64,000 nt of DNA from Desulfobacteraceae bacterium. GTDB lineage: Bacteria > Desulfobacterota > Desulfobacteria > Desulfobacterales > UBA5852. Positions 56,661 to 64,000 of the stretch are shown in pieces (position 1 is the first letter of the stretch; every line of letters starts with the position of its first letter). The notes below the pieces were generated by a model, which was not told the origin of the DNA, made no database searches, and worked only from the letters and a program-made list of their open reading frames with translations. Position numbers and translations under genes: made by a program. Location of the stretch: NCBI GenBank assembly GCA_014237395.1, contig JABZFP010000030.1:310001-374000 (forward strand), given 5' to 3'.

Positions 56661-57914
56661 ATGGCCGAAGATTTAAAAAAAATGTACCGCACCATTGTTA
56701 AAGATCATTTTCCGCCCCGGATGGAAATTGCGTTTGTCGACGATGACGATCAGCGCCAGACGCTGTTTTACGAGCGCGTGTCCTGGGCCATCGACGGTGA
56801 GGCCAAGGGCTTGCGCTATGGTGAGAATCCGGGGCAGGAAGCGGCCCTCTACCGTTTGGTGAACGGCAATCTGGCGTTGGCCGGAACAAAGACCATTCAG
56901 GCGGGGCGTTATCTGGCATCGGATATCGAGTTGTTGCAGTCCGGCAAACATCCCGGCAAGACCAACCTCACCGATGCCGACAACGCTTTGAACATTCTGC
57001 GGTATTTCACGGATACCCCCACTTCCGTCATCGTCAAACACAACAACCCCTGCGGGGTGGCCCAGGCCGAGAGCCTTGCCGATGCCTATCACCGGGCCTA
57101 CATGGCCGACCGCGTGGCGGCCTTCGGTGGCTGCATTGCACTCAACCGGTCGGTGGACAACGCCACAGCCGAAGCCATCGCCGACCAGTACGCCGAAGTG
57201 GTGGTGGCGCCGGAATACGAATCGGGCAGTCTCGAGATCCTGGCCCGTCGCAAGAATCTTCGGGTGATCCGCATCCAGGCCATCGAAAAGCTGCAGCAGT
57301 TCGTGGGCGAGCGCGTGGTGGACTTCAAAAGCCTCATCGATGGCGGCGTTATCGCCCAGTGGTCTTTCGCCCCGGTCACCCTGACGCCTGCCGACCTGAT
57401 GCTGGCCACCAGCGAGTACCAGGGCAAGACCTACACGATCGCACGTAAACCAACTCCGGCCGAGCTGGACGATCTCCTCTTTGGGTGGCTGGTGGAGTCC
57501 GGGCTTACCTCCAACTCGGTCATCTACGTGAAAGATCGTTGCACCGTGGGCATCGGCACTGGTGAACAGGACCGCGTCGGTGTGGCCGAAATCGCCCGCG
57601 ATAAGGCCTACCGCAAACTGGCGGACCGCTACTGCTTCGAAGAACTGGGGATCGCCTACAACGAACTTGAAGATGAAGAGAAGAAAGCGGCCATCGACAG
57701 CCGGGTTTGCGAAGAAAACGGCGGCCTGCCCGGTTCCTCCATGGTAAGCGACGCCTTCTTCCCCTTCCGTGACGGGGTCATGGTGGGCATCCGGGAGGGC
57801 GTCAAGGCCGTGGTGCAGCCCGGCGGTGCCATGAACGACTGGAATGTGATCGAGGCCTGCAATGAGGCCGGTGCGACCATGGTGTTTACCGGCCAGCGCT
57901 CTTTCAAACACTAG
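56661..57914 (+). CDS. purH: AICAR transformylase (stand-alone PurH C-terminal domain)
   Basis: 417 residues from the ATG at 56661 behind aaaggaatgatt; an ATG at 56652 is too close to the ribosome site. LRYGENPGQEAALY, VKHNNPCG (near 135), RDGVMVGI and QPGGAMND are the AICAR formyltransferase motifs. It uses 10-formyl-THF on AICAR to make FAICAR. The catalytic KHxNPCG region is intact. Confidence 0.92.
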   Translation: MAEDLKKMYRTIVKDHFPPRMEIAFVDDDDQRQTLFYERVSWAIDGEAKGLRYGENPGQEAALYRLVNGNLALAGTKTIQAGRYLASDIELLQSGKHPGKTNLTDADNALNILRYFTDTPTSVIVKHNNPCGVAQAESLADAYHRAYMADRVAAFGGCIALNRSVDNATAEAIADQYAEVVVAPEYESGSLEILARRKNLRVIRIQAIEKLQQFVGERVVDFKSLIDGGVIAQWSFAPVTLTPADLMLATSEYQGKTYTIARKPTPAELDDLLFGWLVESGLTSNSVIYVKDRCTVGIGTGEQDRVGVAEIARDKAYRKLADRYCFEELGIAYNELEDEEKKAAIDSRVCEENGGLPGSSMVSDAFFPFRDGVMVGIREGVKAVVQPGGAMNDWNVIEACNEAGATMVFTGQRSFKH

Positions 57915-58053
57915 TTTCCATCCAGAAATGGCCCTTTTGCGCAATCTCGGCGTCAAGCAGCGGAATGGCTTGTGCGGCATACGGTAGTATGCCTCCGCGC
58001 CATTCCTTGCTTTCCTTGACCTTGCGCAAAATTGCTCATTTCTGAATTGGAAA
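57915..58053. repeat. 139-nt imperfect palindromic element after the AICAR transformylase gene
   Basis: Nested arms pair across the whole element: tttcca (57915-57920)/tggaaa (58048-58053), cagaaatg (57923-57930)/catttctg (58037-58044), ttttgcgcaa (57935-57944)/ttgcgcaaaa (58022-58031), gtcaag (57952-57957)/cttgac (58015-58020), ggaatgg (57962-57968)/ccattcc (58000-58006), ggcatac (57976-57982)/gtatgcc (57987-57993) with loop ggta. It is either a MITE/REP-like repeat or a structured RNA. No coding potential is visible in it. Confidence 0.8.
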
Positions 58054-58090
58054 CTGCTATGTAAATTTTGACGATATTAAGGGGGAAGCA

Positions 58091-58396
58091 ATGAAAAAGA
58101 TAATTTGTCTGATACTTGTACTGGGTGTGGCGGTGATGTTCGGCTGCGCGCAGGAAAAACCGGAAGCGGCCGCCAAGAAGATCTTCGAGCAGCAGGTGGC
58201 GGGTCACGAGGGAATTGAACTGGATACGGCCGGACTCGTTTACACCATAGTAGAGCAGGGCGACAACAGTGCCTTGGTGGAAGTCTCCGGCAACATGGCG
58301 GTGAAGGCGGCAATTCCTCTGGTCGAGAAGAAAGGACAATGGGTGCTGGATATGCCAACGGTAGAGACATCCGGAGAAGTTTCGGCAACGCATTGA
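58091..58396 (+). CDS. Small lipoprotein of unknown function
   Basis: 101 residues with a lipoprotein signal (MKKIICLILVLGVAVMFGC, lipobox MFGC, mature Cys 19) and gggggaagca before ATG. The mature 83 residues look like one small alpha/beta domain with no recognised motif. It follows the palindromic element and precedes the rhomboid gene. Confidence 0.82.
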   Translation: MKKIICLILVLGVAVMFGCAQEKPEAAAKKIFEQQVAGHEGIELDTAGLVYTIVEQGDNSALVEVSGNMAVKAAIPLVEKKGQWVLDMPTVETSGEVSATH

Positions 58397-58486
58397 CAGC
58401 CCTTCAGAGGGATGCCCCTTGGTTCATGGTTTGCATTAAAATTTCTGCCATGATCGACGGCAGTCCTTTTAGATGCGTGAGCGTTA

Positions 58487-59044
58487 ATGCCACGAAAACA
58501 CAAAAGCTCTTCCCCATATGCAACGTTGTTTTATTTGATCGCTGTTTTATGGATCGTTGAATTCGCCAACCTGCTTTTCGATCATCAACTTTGCCGCTTT
58601 GGTATCTTCCCACGAACTCCCCAAGGGCTCGTGGGAATTCTCTTCAGTCCCTTTCTTCATGCGGGTGTGGTTCACCTGTTTCTGAATACCGGACCGTTGA
58701 TCGTTCTGGGCGGTCTAATCCTGATGACCGGTCGCGCCATATTTATCCGATCCACCGTGTTCATCATTCTCATGGGGGGACTGGGGCTGTGGTTGGTCGG
58801 GCGGCCCGCCTATCATGTGGGCGCAAGCGCATTGATTTTCGGGTATTTTGGTTATCTTGTGGCCAAGGGGATTTTCGACCGGCGGATGAAATCCTTCCTT
58901 TTCGCCATGGTGGCGATCGCCGCCTATGGCGGGCTTTTCTGGGGGCTGCTGCCGACGGCCCGCTATATTTCTTGGGAAGGCCATGCCTGCGGCTTTATTG
59001 CCGGGATCATGGCCGCCTGGATTGAAAGGCGCAAGCGGCGGTAA
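58487..59044 (+). CDS. Rhomboid family intramembrane serine protease
   Basis: 185 residues, six hydrophobic segments. The family motifs are present: HAGVVHLFLN (near 58), the catalytic GxS loop as HVGASALIFG (Ser near 109) and GHACGFIAG (catalytic His near 166). It cleaves substrates within the membrane; targets are unknown. No RBS is strong; the start is at 58487. Confidence 0.9.
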   Translation: MPRKHKSSSPYATLFYLIAVLWIVEFANLLFDHQLCRFGIFPRTPQGLVGILFSPFLHAGVVHLFLNTGPLIVLGGLILMTGRAIFIRSTVFIILMGGLGLWLVGRPAYHVGASALIFGYFGYLVAKGIFDRRMKSFLFAMVAIAAYGGLFWGLLPTARYISWEGHACGFIAGIMAAWIERRKRR

Positions 59045-59167
59045 GCTTGTCACTGCCGAACGATCGCGTCACACATTGGGATGCCGATGAAAGCGATACG
59101 TTTATCCCTTGACCGTATCGTGACCCCTTTTAGGCATCATGCCCCCCCCTCCGATCTTATTCTCAGC

Positions 59168-59210
59168 GACTGACAATATTTGGCAAAAGGACTGACAAAA
59201 TATGTCAGTC
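59168..59210 (+). promoter_or_regulatory. Candidate enhancer (UAS) for a sigma-54 activator
   Basis: A perfect palindrome gactgac (59190-59196) / gtcagtc (59204-59210) with a 7-nt A+T spacer is preceded by a direct copy of its left half, gactgacaatatt (59168-59180), 22 nt upstream. It lies about 70-110 nt upstream of the sigma-54 box, where NtrC-family activators usually bind. Confidence 0.55.
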
Positions 59211-59280
59211 AGGTGGTTTGCGATAAGGCCTGTTTGTCTGAAATAATTGGATTTACTTGAATTATAAGCATCCTCTCAAA

Positions 59281-59296
59281 TGGCATTGTTCTTGCT
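59281..59296 (+). promoter_or_regulatory. Sigma-54 promoter match
   Basis: The 16-nt TGGCATTGTTCTTGCT matches the consensus TGGCACG-N4-TTGCW at every strongly conserved position (GG at -24, GC at -12, correct spacing). It lies 343 nt before the winged-helix-like gene and is the only plausible promoter in the spacer. Confidence 0.7.
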
Positions 59297-59638
59297 TTCC
59301 TGTACCCCTTTAACCCACTTTTAAGATAGACTGCCGGTATGGGGTTTTTCCGGCAAGCGGCTTGGCACTCAATCCCTGAGAAGCCAATGACATGTTCGAG
59401 AAAACGGAACCGCATCGGGCGGCCTTTTATCATATGACACGACTTGATCCGATGCCGGGCGCGTTGAACTGGTAGCGCCATATTCTTTCTGTTCAGCGGC
59501 GATGGTGGCGGCACGCTTTTGTCACAGCGATCATTTTCTTATACGGCGAACTGTATCGATCGGCGATTTATGGCACATGCTCAGGCGAATGGCCGGAGAA
59601 GGCCCTATTTATCTTCATAGCGAATGGGACGTATTGGA

Positions 59639-60103
59639 ATGGACGATTTATCAAGTGATATATCCAATTTAATCTATAGAAGAACCGTGGCGGCACTCAA
59701 AGGGCAGGTTTCCATGAGTGGGAAGATGCTCGAACTCCTGATGCTGCTCGATGGCCGGACGAACCTCAGGGGGGTTTCCCAAAAAATGAACATCCGAATG
59801 TCCGATATGCGTTCCTATATATCGAAATTGAAGGCGTATGGTGTCATCGAAGAAGTCCAAGAGCGCATTGCAATGCTGGATCCTAAATTCCTTGGATATA
59901 TGGCGGGGCAACTTTCAACAATTGCGGGTCCGATCGCGCAGGTGATGGTTGAGGATGCGGTGCTGGAAATCAGTGGCGGTACATCGAATATACCTAAGAA
60001 TAAAGCCGCAGAGTTGATCGAGTTATTAGGACGACAAATTCCGGATGAAAGTCAGCGCGTTGGATTCATCCAGAATATGCTGAAAAAAGTGAGAGATATA
60101 TAA
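59639..60103 (+). CDS. Small winged-helix-like regulatory protein
   Basis: 154 residues from 59639 (159 from an ATG at 59624; neither has a strong ribosome site). Residues 10-75 resemble a winged helix: GQVSMSGKMLELLMLLDGRT, LRGVSQKMNIRMSDMRSYIS and KLKAYGVIEEV. The C-terminal half is predicted helical without a known motif. It may bind DNA or act as an adaptor. The gene is the first of a four-gene group with a zinc-ribbon/HAMP protein and two PhnD-like proteins, all on the plus strand with short spacers. Confidence 0.75.
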   Translation: MDDLSSDISNLIYRRTVAALKGQVSMSGKMLELLMLLDGRTNLRGVSQKMNIRMSDMRSYISKLKAYGVIEEVQERIAMLDPKFLGYMAGQLSTIAGPIAQVMVEDAVLEISGGTSNIPKNKAAELIELLGRQIPDESQRVGFIQNMLKKVRDI

Positions 60104-60130
60104 ACTGAGGTGCGAAGGGAGAACCGCAAG

Positions 60131-61192
60131 ATGATTATCCATTGTGAGGAATGTGGGAAGAAATATAAGATCGATGATAAAAAAATCGTCAAAGATCGCA
60201 CGCTTTTCAATTGCCCAAACTGCAAAAGCACCATTGAGGTATTGAAACCGCGATCGAGCGTCGAATCCCTCGAGCCTGAATCATCCCCGGCCGAATCCTC
60301 AATCGGCAAAGCGGCTGCGTCCGGCGCCTTTCAAACGGTCGGGAAAACGGCTGATTCGTCACCCAGGCGTCCTGCGGCTGATTGGAAAATACCTGAAACA
60401 CAGTTACCGGAAACGCCGAAAGCAAAAGGAGTGACCGTTGGCAAAAAGCTCATGCTGTCATTTCTGGGGTTCATCCTGATTACGGGGACCATTCTTACAT
60501 TGGTATACATGACGTATGTCCCAGCCCTGATGCATGACCAGATTAATTTACGAACGTATTCTATTTCACAATCGTTCAGTGCTGCGATTCAGCAACCCCT
60601 TTTAATCAAGAATTACCTGTTGGTGAACAAAACTGCGGAGACCAATGCCGGACTTCCCGGGGTGGCTTATGTATCGGTTTTGAACAAAAGAGGGATTGTC
60701 ATCGCGGGCATTTTTGGCGACAAGACACGGTTTGCGAGGGATTTTATCGAAAAAATAGGTGAAAGCGGGTTTCCCAAGGAAATATCCACCCAGAACAGAA
60801 TCCCCAGCGGTGAGAAGGAAAACGCAATAGATTTTAGTGTCGGGGGACAAAAAATACATGATGTGGCGGTAATGATCGGTGACACCGGGGGTGAGGCGCA
60901 CGTGGGGCTGTTTACCGAAGATGTTGAAAAAGCGGTTCGAAAAAGCTTGATTCCTCTTCTGGTCCTATTGGCGTCCATTGCACTCATCGGCAGTCTCAGT
61001 TTTTTTTTGGTTGCGCGAACGATATCCGCCCCAATCCGGTCCCTGACACGCGCCGCTGAGAAAATTAGCTTAGGCGAGATCGATCGGCCGATCGACGTCA
61101 AAGGCGGGGGGGAAATCGGAGAACTGGCAGCGTCTCTTGAACGGATGCGGTTTTCGATAAAGGCGGCCATGAATCGGCTGCGACGCAATTAA
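60131..61192 (+). CDS. Zinc-ribbon, two-TM, HAMP-domain membrane protein without output domain
   Basis: The ATG at 60131 has aagggagaacc before it and gives 353 residues. The N-terminus is an MJ0042-type zinc ribbon with Cys 5, 8, 28 and 31. A Ser/Pro-rich linker precedes TM1 (about 103-128), a periplasmic domain (about 130-270), TM2 (about 275-300) and a HAMP domain (ARTISAPIRSLTRAAEKIS, then GGEIGELAASLERMR). The chain ends right after HAMP, with no kinase, cyclase or methyl-accepting part. It probably relays a periplasmic signal to a partner, perhaps the winged-helix-like protein; that is inference. Confidence 0.85.
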   Translation: MIIHCEECGKKYKIDDKKIVKDRTLFNCPNCKSTIEVLKPRSSVESLEPESSPAESSIGKAAASGAFQTVGKTADSSPRRPAADWKIPETQLPETPKAKGVTVGKKLMLSFLGFILITGTILTLVYMTYVPALMHDQINLRTYSISQSFSAAIQQPLLIKNYLLVNKTAETNAGLPGVAYVSVLNKRGIVIAGIFGDKTRFARDFIEKIGESGFPKEISTQNRIPSGEKENAIDFSVGGQKIHDVAVMIGDTGGEAHVGLFTEDVEKAVRKSLIPLLVLLASIALIGSLSFFLVARTISAPIRSLTRAAEKISLGEIDRPIDVKGGGEIGELAASLERMRFSIKAAMNRLRRN

Positions 61193-61224
61193 AGAGCGAC
61201 ATACCTATGGATAGGAGAAAAACA

Positions 61225-62046
61225 ATGCGAATACGATGCGTTTTATGGATCATCCTGGTAGTCGTCGCTCCGGCGTTGGTATACGCTGGTGATACCTATA
61301 AGTTGTCAATGCTGCCGCGATATTCGTCGGAGGAGATCAACCGCAGGATCAGTCCTCTGGCCGATTATCTATCCCAAAAAACAGGAACAAAAATCGAAGC
61401 CGTTATCACGAGTGATTTTGCCCAGTACGAAAAGCAATTGAAGCGTGGCGCCATCGAGCTTGGCTACGAAAACCCCTATATCTACACCTTGGTTTCCGAA
61501 ACCCATGAAGCCCTTGCCATGGCGGTGAAGGGAAAGGATCGGGATAAATTTCGCGGTATCGTTGTCGCGCGGGCGGACAGCGAGCTGACTTCTTTGAACG
61601 ATTTGCGGGGGAAAACGATTTCCATCGTTGGCCATACATCCGCCGGTGGGTACCTCTCCCAAAAATTGTCTTTGATGGAAGTCGGCATCAATGTCGAAAG
61701 CGAATGCACCATTATAGAAGCGGTAGAGAATAAACAGGAAAATGTTCTGTTTGCCGTTTATACGGGCGAAGCGGATGCGGGGTTCATTCGTGAATCGGCC
61801 CTGCATCAGGCCGACAGTTATATTCCGGCTTCCCAGATAAAGGTACTCAGTCAATGTGCCTGGCTGCCCAACTGGGCTTTTTCGGTTAAAAAGACATTGC
61901 CGGCCAAGCTGAAAAAGGACCTACAGGCCGCTGTCCTGGATCTGAAACCTGATCATCCTGTCATGCAAGCGCTAAAAATCGAAAGTTTCCGATTGGCTGC
62001 CGATGGGGATTACGACACTGTGCGGCGGGCATCGGGTTCCAATTAG
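61225..62046 (+). CDS. PhnD-like periplasmic substrate-binding protein, first copy
   Basis: 273 residues after aggagaaaaaca ATG; signal peptide to about VYAG (residue 22). It has the fold and motifs of the phosphate/phosphite/phosphonate binding protein family: SMLPRYS near the start, LGYENPYIY and DAGFIRESALHQ. Such proteins bind a small anion in the periplasm. There is no ABC permease or ATPase gene nearby, and the neighbouring HAMP protein suggests sensing instead of uptake. The ligand is not known. Confidence 0.87.
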   Translation: MRIRCVLWIILVVVAPALVYAGDTYKLSMLPRYSSEEINRRISPLADYLSQKTGTKIEAVITSDFAQYEKQLKRGAIELGYENPYIYTLVSETHEALAMAVKGKDRDKFRGIVVARADSELTSLNDLRGKTISIVGHTSAGGYLSQKLSLMEVGINVESECTIIEAVENKQENVLFAVYTGEADAGFIRESALHQADSYIPASQIKVLSQCAWLPNWAFSVKKTLPAKLKKDLQAAVLDLKPDHPVMQALKIESFRLAADGDYDTVRRASGSN

Positions 62047-62102
62047 GTGAGAATTTTACCGGATTCAAAAGATAACATCTATCCTACTGAATAGAGTGAG
62101 CA

Positions 62103-62930
62103 ATGAAACGAATACTTTTCTTGTTTGGTATATTGTGCGGATTGATGATCGTCCTGCCCGCATGGAGCGTTGCCCAAGATGTTTATGAATTTTCAATGCT
62201 GCCGAGGTATTTCCCAAAAAAAATCAGAAGTATGATTGATCCGATGGCGGGGTACCTGGCCGAAGAGGTCGGGGTGCCGATCACCCCTGTTCTCACGAAA
62301 GACTTTGCCGAATATGAAAATCGTCTGAAAAGCGGTGAGATCGAGATCGGCTATGAGAATCCGTTGGTTTATACAAAGGTTTCCGGAAGCCATGAGGTGC
62401 TGGCGATGGCCATAAAAGGCCCGGGGGGTGACCGGTTCAGGGGCATTATTATCACCCGTCCGGACAGCGACATCCAAACCTTCAGCGACCTCAAACACAA
62501 AAAGATAATGATCGTCGGAGAGACGTCGGCCGGTGGATTTCTTTCGCAGAAGCTGACCCTGATCGAGAACGGGATTGCGGTCGACAATGACTGCGAGCTT
62601 GAAGTGGCTTCCGACAACAAACAGGAGAATGTGATCATCTCCGTCAGTATCGGCGATGTGGATGCGGGGTTCATCCGGGAATCGGCCCTTCATGTGGCCG
62701 ATCAATACATCCAGCCCGGCACGATAAAAGTGGTGGCGCCCTGTGCTTGGCTGCCAAACTGGGCGCTTTCGGTAAATCGTTCCCTGCCGAGTGCCAGGAA
62801 GGAGGCGATCAAAGCCGCGATCATCGGCCTGGCTGAAAATTCACCGGTGCTGAAAGCAATGGATGTCACAGGGTTTAAACCGGCGACAGACAGCCAGTAT
62901 GATGTCATCCGGAATGTCGCCAACAATTAA
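62103..62930 (+). CDS. PhnD-like periplasmic substrate-binding protein, second copy
   Basis: 275 residues, with a signal peptide to about SVAQD (residue 23). It is a paralogue of the preceding protein: both contain SMLPRY, YENP, KQENV, DAGFIRESALH and CAWLPNWA at matching positions, so this is a tandem duplication that has diverged. The two may bind different ligands or form a pair. It is the last gene of the group; the following gene is on the opposite strand 28 nt away. Confidence 0.87.
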   Translation: MKRILFLFGILCGLMIVLPAWSVAQDVYEFSMLPRYFPKKIRSMIDPMAGYLAEEVGVPITPVLTKDFAEYENRLKSGEIEIGYENPLVYTKVSGSHEVLAMAIKGPGGDRFRGIIITRPDSDIQTFSDLKHKKIMIVGETSAGGFLSQKLTLIENGIAVDNDCELEVASDNKQENVIISVSIGDVDAGFIRESALHVADQYIQPGTIKVVAPCAWLPNWALSVNRSLPSARKEAIKAAIIGLAENSPVLKAMDVTGFKPATDSQYDVIRNVANN

Positions 62931-62957
62931 GGTGGTAGCCCAATCGTTCTCCGCTAT

Positions 62958-63737
62958 CTATCGCTCCTCCCATTTGGGGGGGCGTCGTTCGAAGAAGGCT
63001 TGCACGCCCTCGTGGGCATCATGGGTGGTGCAGAGGCGGGCAAAGGCCTCGTTCATGAGTTCGAACTGTTTGAGATAGTCCATGTCTTCCGAGGCATAGA
63101 AGGCTTTTTTAGCGATCTGGATGGCAATCGGACTTTTTTGGGCCAGGGAAGCGGCCCAATCCAGGGCCGCTTTTTCCAGTTCTTCTTTGGGCACCACGCG
63201 GTTGACCAGTCCCAGGGCTTGCGCTTCAGGGGCCTTGATGAGATCCCCACCCAACAATAGCTCCAGGGCTTTCTTCCGACCCACGATGCGCGCGACCGGG
63301 ATCACCGGACCGACACAATTCAGACCAACGTTGATGGCTGTCAGCCCCATTTTGGCATTGCTGGCCGCAATGGCCAGATCCGCAGCTGCGACGAGCCCCA
63401 TTCCGTTGGCCGCGGCAACACCCTGCAATTGCGCGATCACTGGCTTTTTGAGTTGCGATATGGTCACCAGGGGGCGTTCCATGTGTTCGATCCAGGCCCG
63501 GTAGGCCATGGCGGTCTTCCCCGCCAGTTCATTGACGTCGATCCCGGCGCAAAAGGCCTTGCCGGCCCCCTTTAAAAGGATGACCCGCACGCCCGGGTCG
63601 GCATCCAGATTCGTCAGCGCCTGGTAGAGATCCGCGGCAAGTTGGGTATTGAAGGTATTGAGTTGCTCCGGCCGGTTCAGGGTAATGTGGCCAATAAAAC
63701 GATCGTCGATTTCGGTCAGAATGTGCTCGTAAGACAT
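62958..63737 (-). CDS. Enoyl-CoA hydratase/isomerase family protein
   Basis: 259 residues from the ATG at 63737 behind aggagggaaggtt; longer frames to 63956 lack it. Crotonase fold: ITLNRPEQLNTFN, GAGKAFCAGIDVNEL (oxyanion loop) and LQGVAAANGMGLVAAADLAIA. It acts on acyl-CoA thioesters, possibly in fatty or aromatic acid degradation; the specific reaction is not defined by sequence. A 5' spacer of about 240 nt separates it from the next, partial gene. Confidence 0.93.
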   Translation of the reverse strand: MSYEHILTEIDDRFIGHITLNRPEQLNTFNTQLAADLYQALTNLDADPGVRVILLKGAGKAFCAGIDVNELAGKTAMAYRAWIEHMERPLVTISQLKKPVIAQLQGVAAANGMGLVAAADLAIAASNAKMGLTAINVGLNCVGPVIPVARIVGRKKALELLLGGDLIKAPEAQALGLVNRVVPKEELEKAALDWAASLAQKSPIAIQIAKKAFYASEDMDYLKQFELMNEAFARLCTTHDAHEGVQAFFERRPPKWEER

Positions 63738-63975
63738 AACCTTCCCTCCTGGAAATGGTGGATAGTGGATCTGGGGCCTGCCTTTCGATAACATACCCGT
63801 GATCAAAATGCATGGGCACTCTTTTCGTAACACTAAAGATAAGAGGAATACAACCGGGACATGTTGACAGCCCTTTATGGAAGGCGGTAGAAAACAGGAA
63901 CCATCCCGCCGGATGCAAATCGGCAACCTGACCGGAAGTTCTTTCTCTTCCATCACCTGCGGAAACGGAGAAACG

Positions 63976-64000
63976 ATGATGGCTTATCTGCGGACCGGCG
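63976..64000 (+). CDS. Start of a truncated gene at the window edge
   Basis: An ATG (63976, or 63979) with ggagaaacg just upstream begins MMAYLRTG and runs off the window. Only eight residues are visible, so no identity can be given. Confidence 0.4.

Larger units (their letters stand above)
59045..59638. other. Long regulatory spacer before the sigma-54 type operon
   Basis: The spacer has no convincing gene; a minus-strand frame (59209-59514) has no recognisable features. It contains the palindromic motifs at 59168-59210 and a sigma-54 promoter match at 59281-59296, leaving a leader of about 330 nt that could carry an RNA element. No clear terminator is seen after the rhomboid gene. Confidence 0.5.

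Noticed and set aside
59209..59514. A 101-codon minus-strand frame in the long spacer
   Set aside because: It would cover the sigma-54 site, starts without a ribosome site and shows no family features.

Overview
The window is about 60% G+C, densely packed and free of insertion sequences, rRNA and CRISPR. It looks like the chromosome of an anaerobic Desulfobacterota (Desulfobacteraceae / Desulfosarcina-like sulfate reducer). The evidence is an Rnf complex headed by a multihaem cytochrome c, a DUF166 protein with an in-frame UGA followed by Cys (selenocysteine), pyruvate phosphate dikinase, a K+-independent proton pyrophosphatase, split purH genes and a complete delta-type division/cell-wall (dcw) cluster. 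The species call is an inference; no 16S gene is present.

Layout. 1-3.8 kb (minus): a Ser/Thr protein kinase cut by the window edge, a lipoprotein and an exported coiled-coil protein. 4.1-6.8 kb: ppdK. 7.1-8.2 kb (plus): two half-size YeeE/YedE sulfur-transport proteins ending in a strong terminator. 8.4-10.1 kb: a DUF6909-like protein. 10.2-12.9 kb: an ECF transporter (fused A, T and S) with overlapping genes. 12.9-15.4 kb (minus): an ABC-F ATPase followed by the selenoprotein DfsP. 15.7-18.9 kb: mlaE-F-D-C, with mlaF carrying a degenerate GGDEF-like tail. 19-20 kb: a beta-hydroxyacid dehydrogenase. 20.2-29.6 kb (plus): serA, DUF1844, ispE, tRNA-Gln, prs, rplY, pth, hppA, carD and an RluD-type synthase. 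29.7-36.5 kb (minus): cytochrome c-rnfC-D-G-E-A-B, where RnfB is fused to a GltD-like oxidoreductase. 36.8-38.5 kb: a radical SAM protein. 38.7-54.7 kb (minus): mraZ to ftsZ, with candidate MraZ boxes before mraZ. 55-59 kb (plus): an HD hydrolase, purH as two genes, a 139-nt palindromic element, a small lipoprotein and a rhomboid protease. 59.2-62.9 kb (plus): a candidate sigma-54-controlled operon encoding a small winged-helix-like protein, a zinc-ribbon/HAMP membrane protein without output domain and two PhnD-like binding proteins. 63-63.7 kb (minus): an enoyl-CoA hydratase family protein.

The Rnf complex (ferredoxin:acceptor ion pump), HppA (pyrophosphate-driven proton pump) and PpdK (pyrophosphate/pyruvate metabolism) together suggest a cell that saves energy through ion gradients and pyrophosphate. 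The best novelty candidates are the UGA-containing dfsP, the sigma-54/PhnD/HAMP operon, the ECF ATPase whose two halves each keep only part of the catalytic machinery, the MlaF-GGDEF-like fusion, the RnfB-GltD fusion and the long palindrome near 58 kb.
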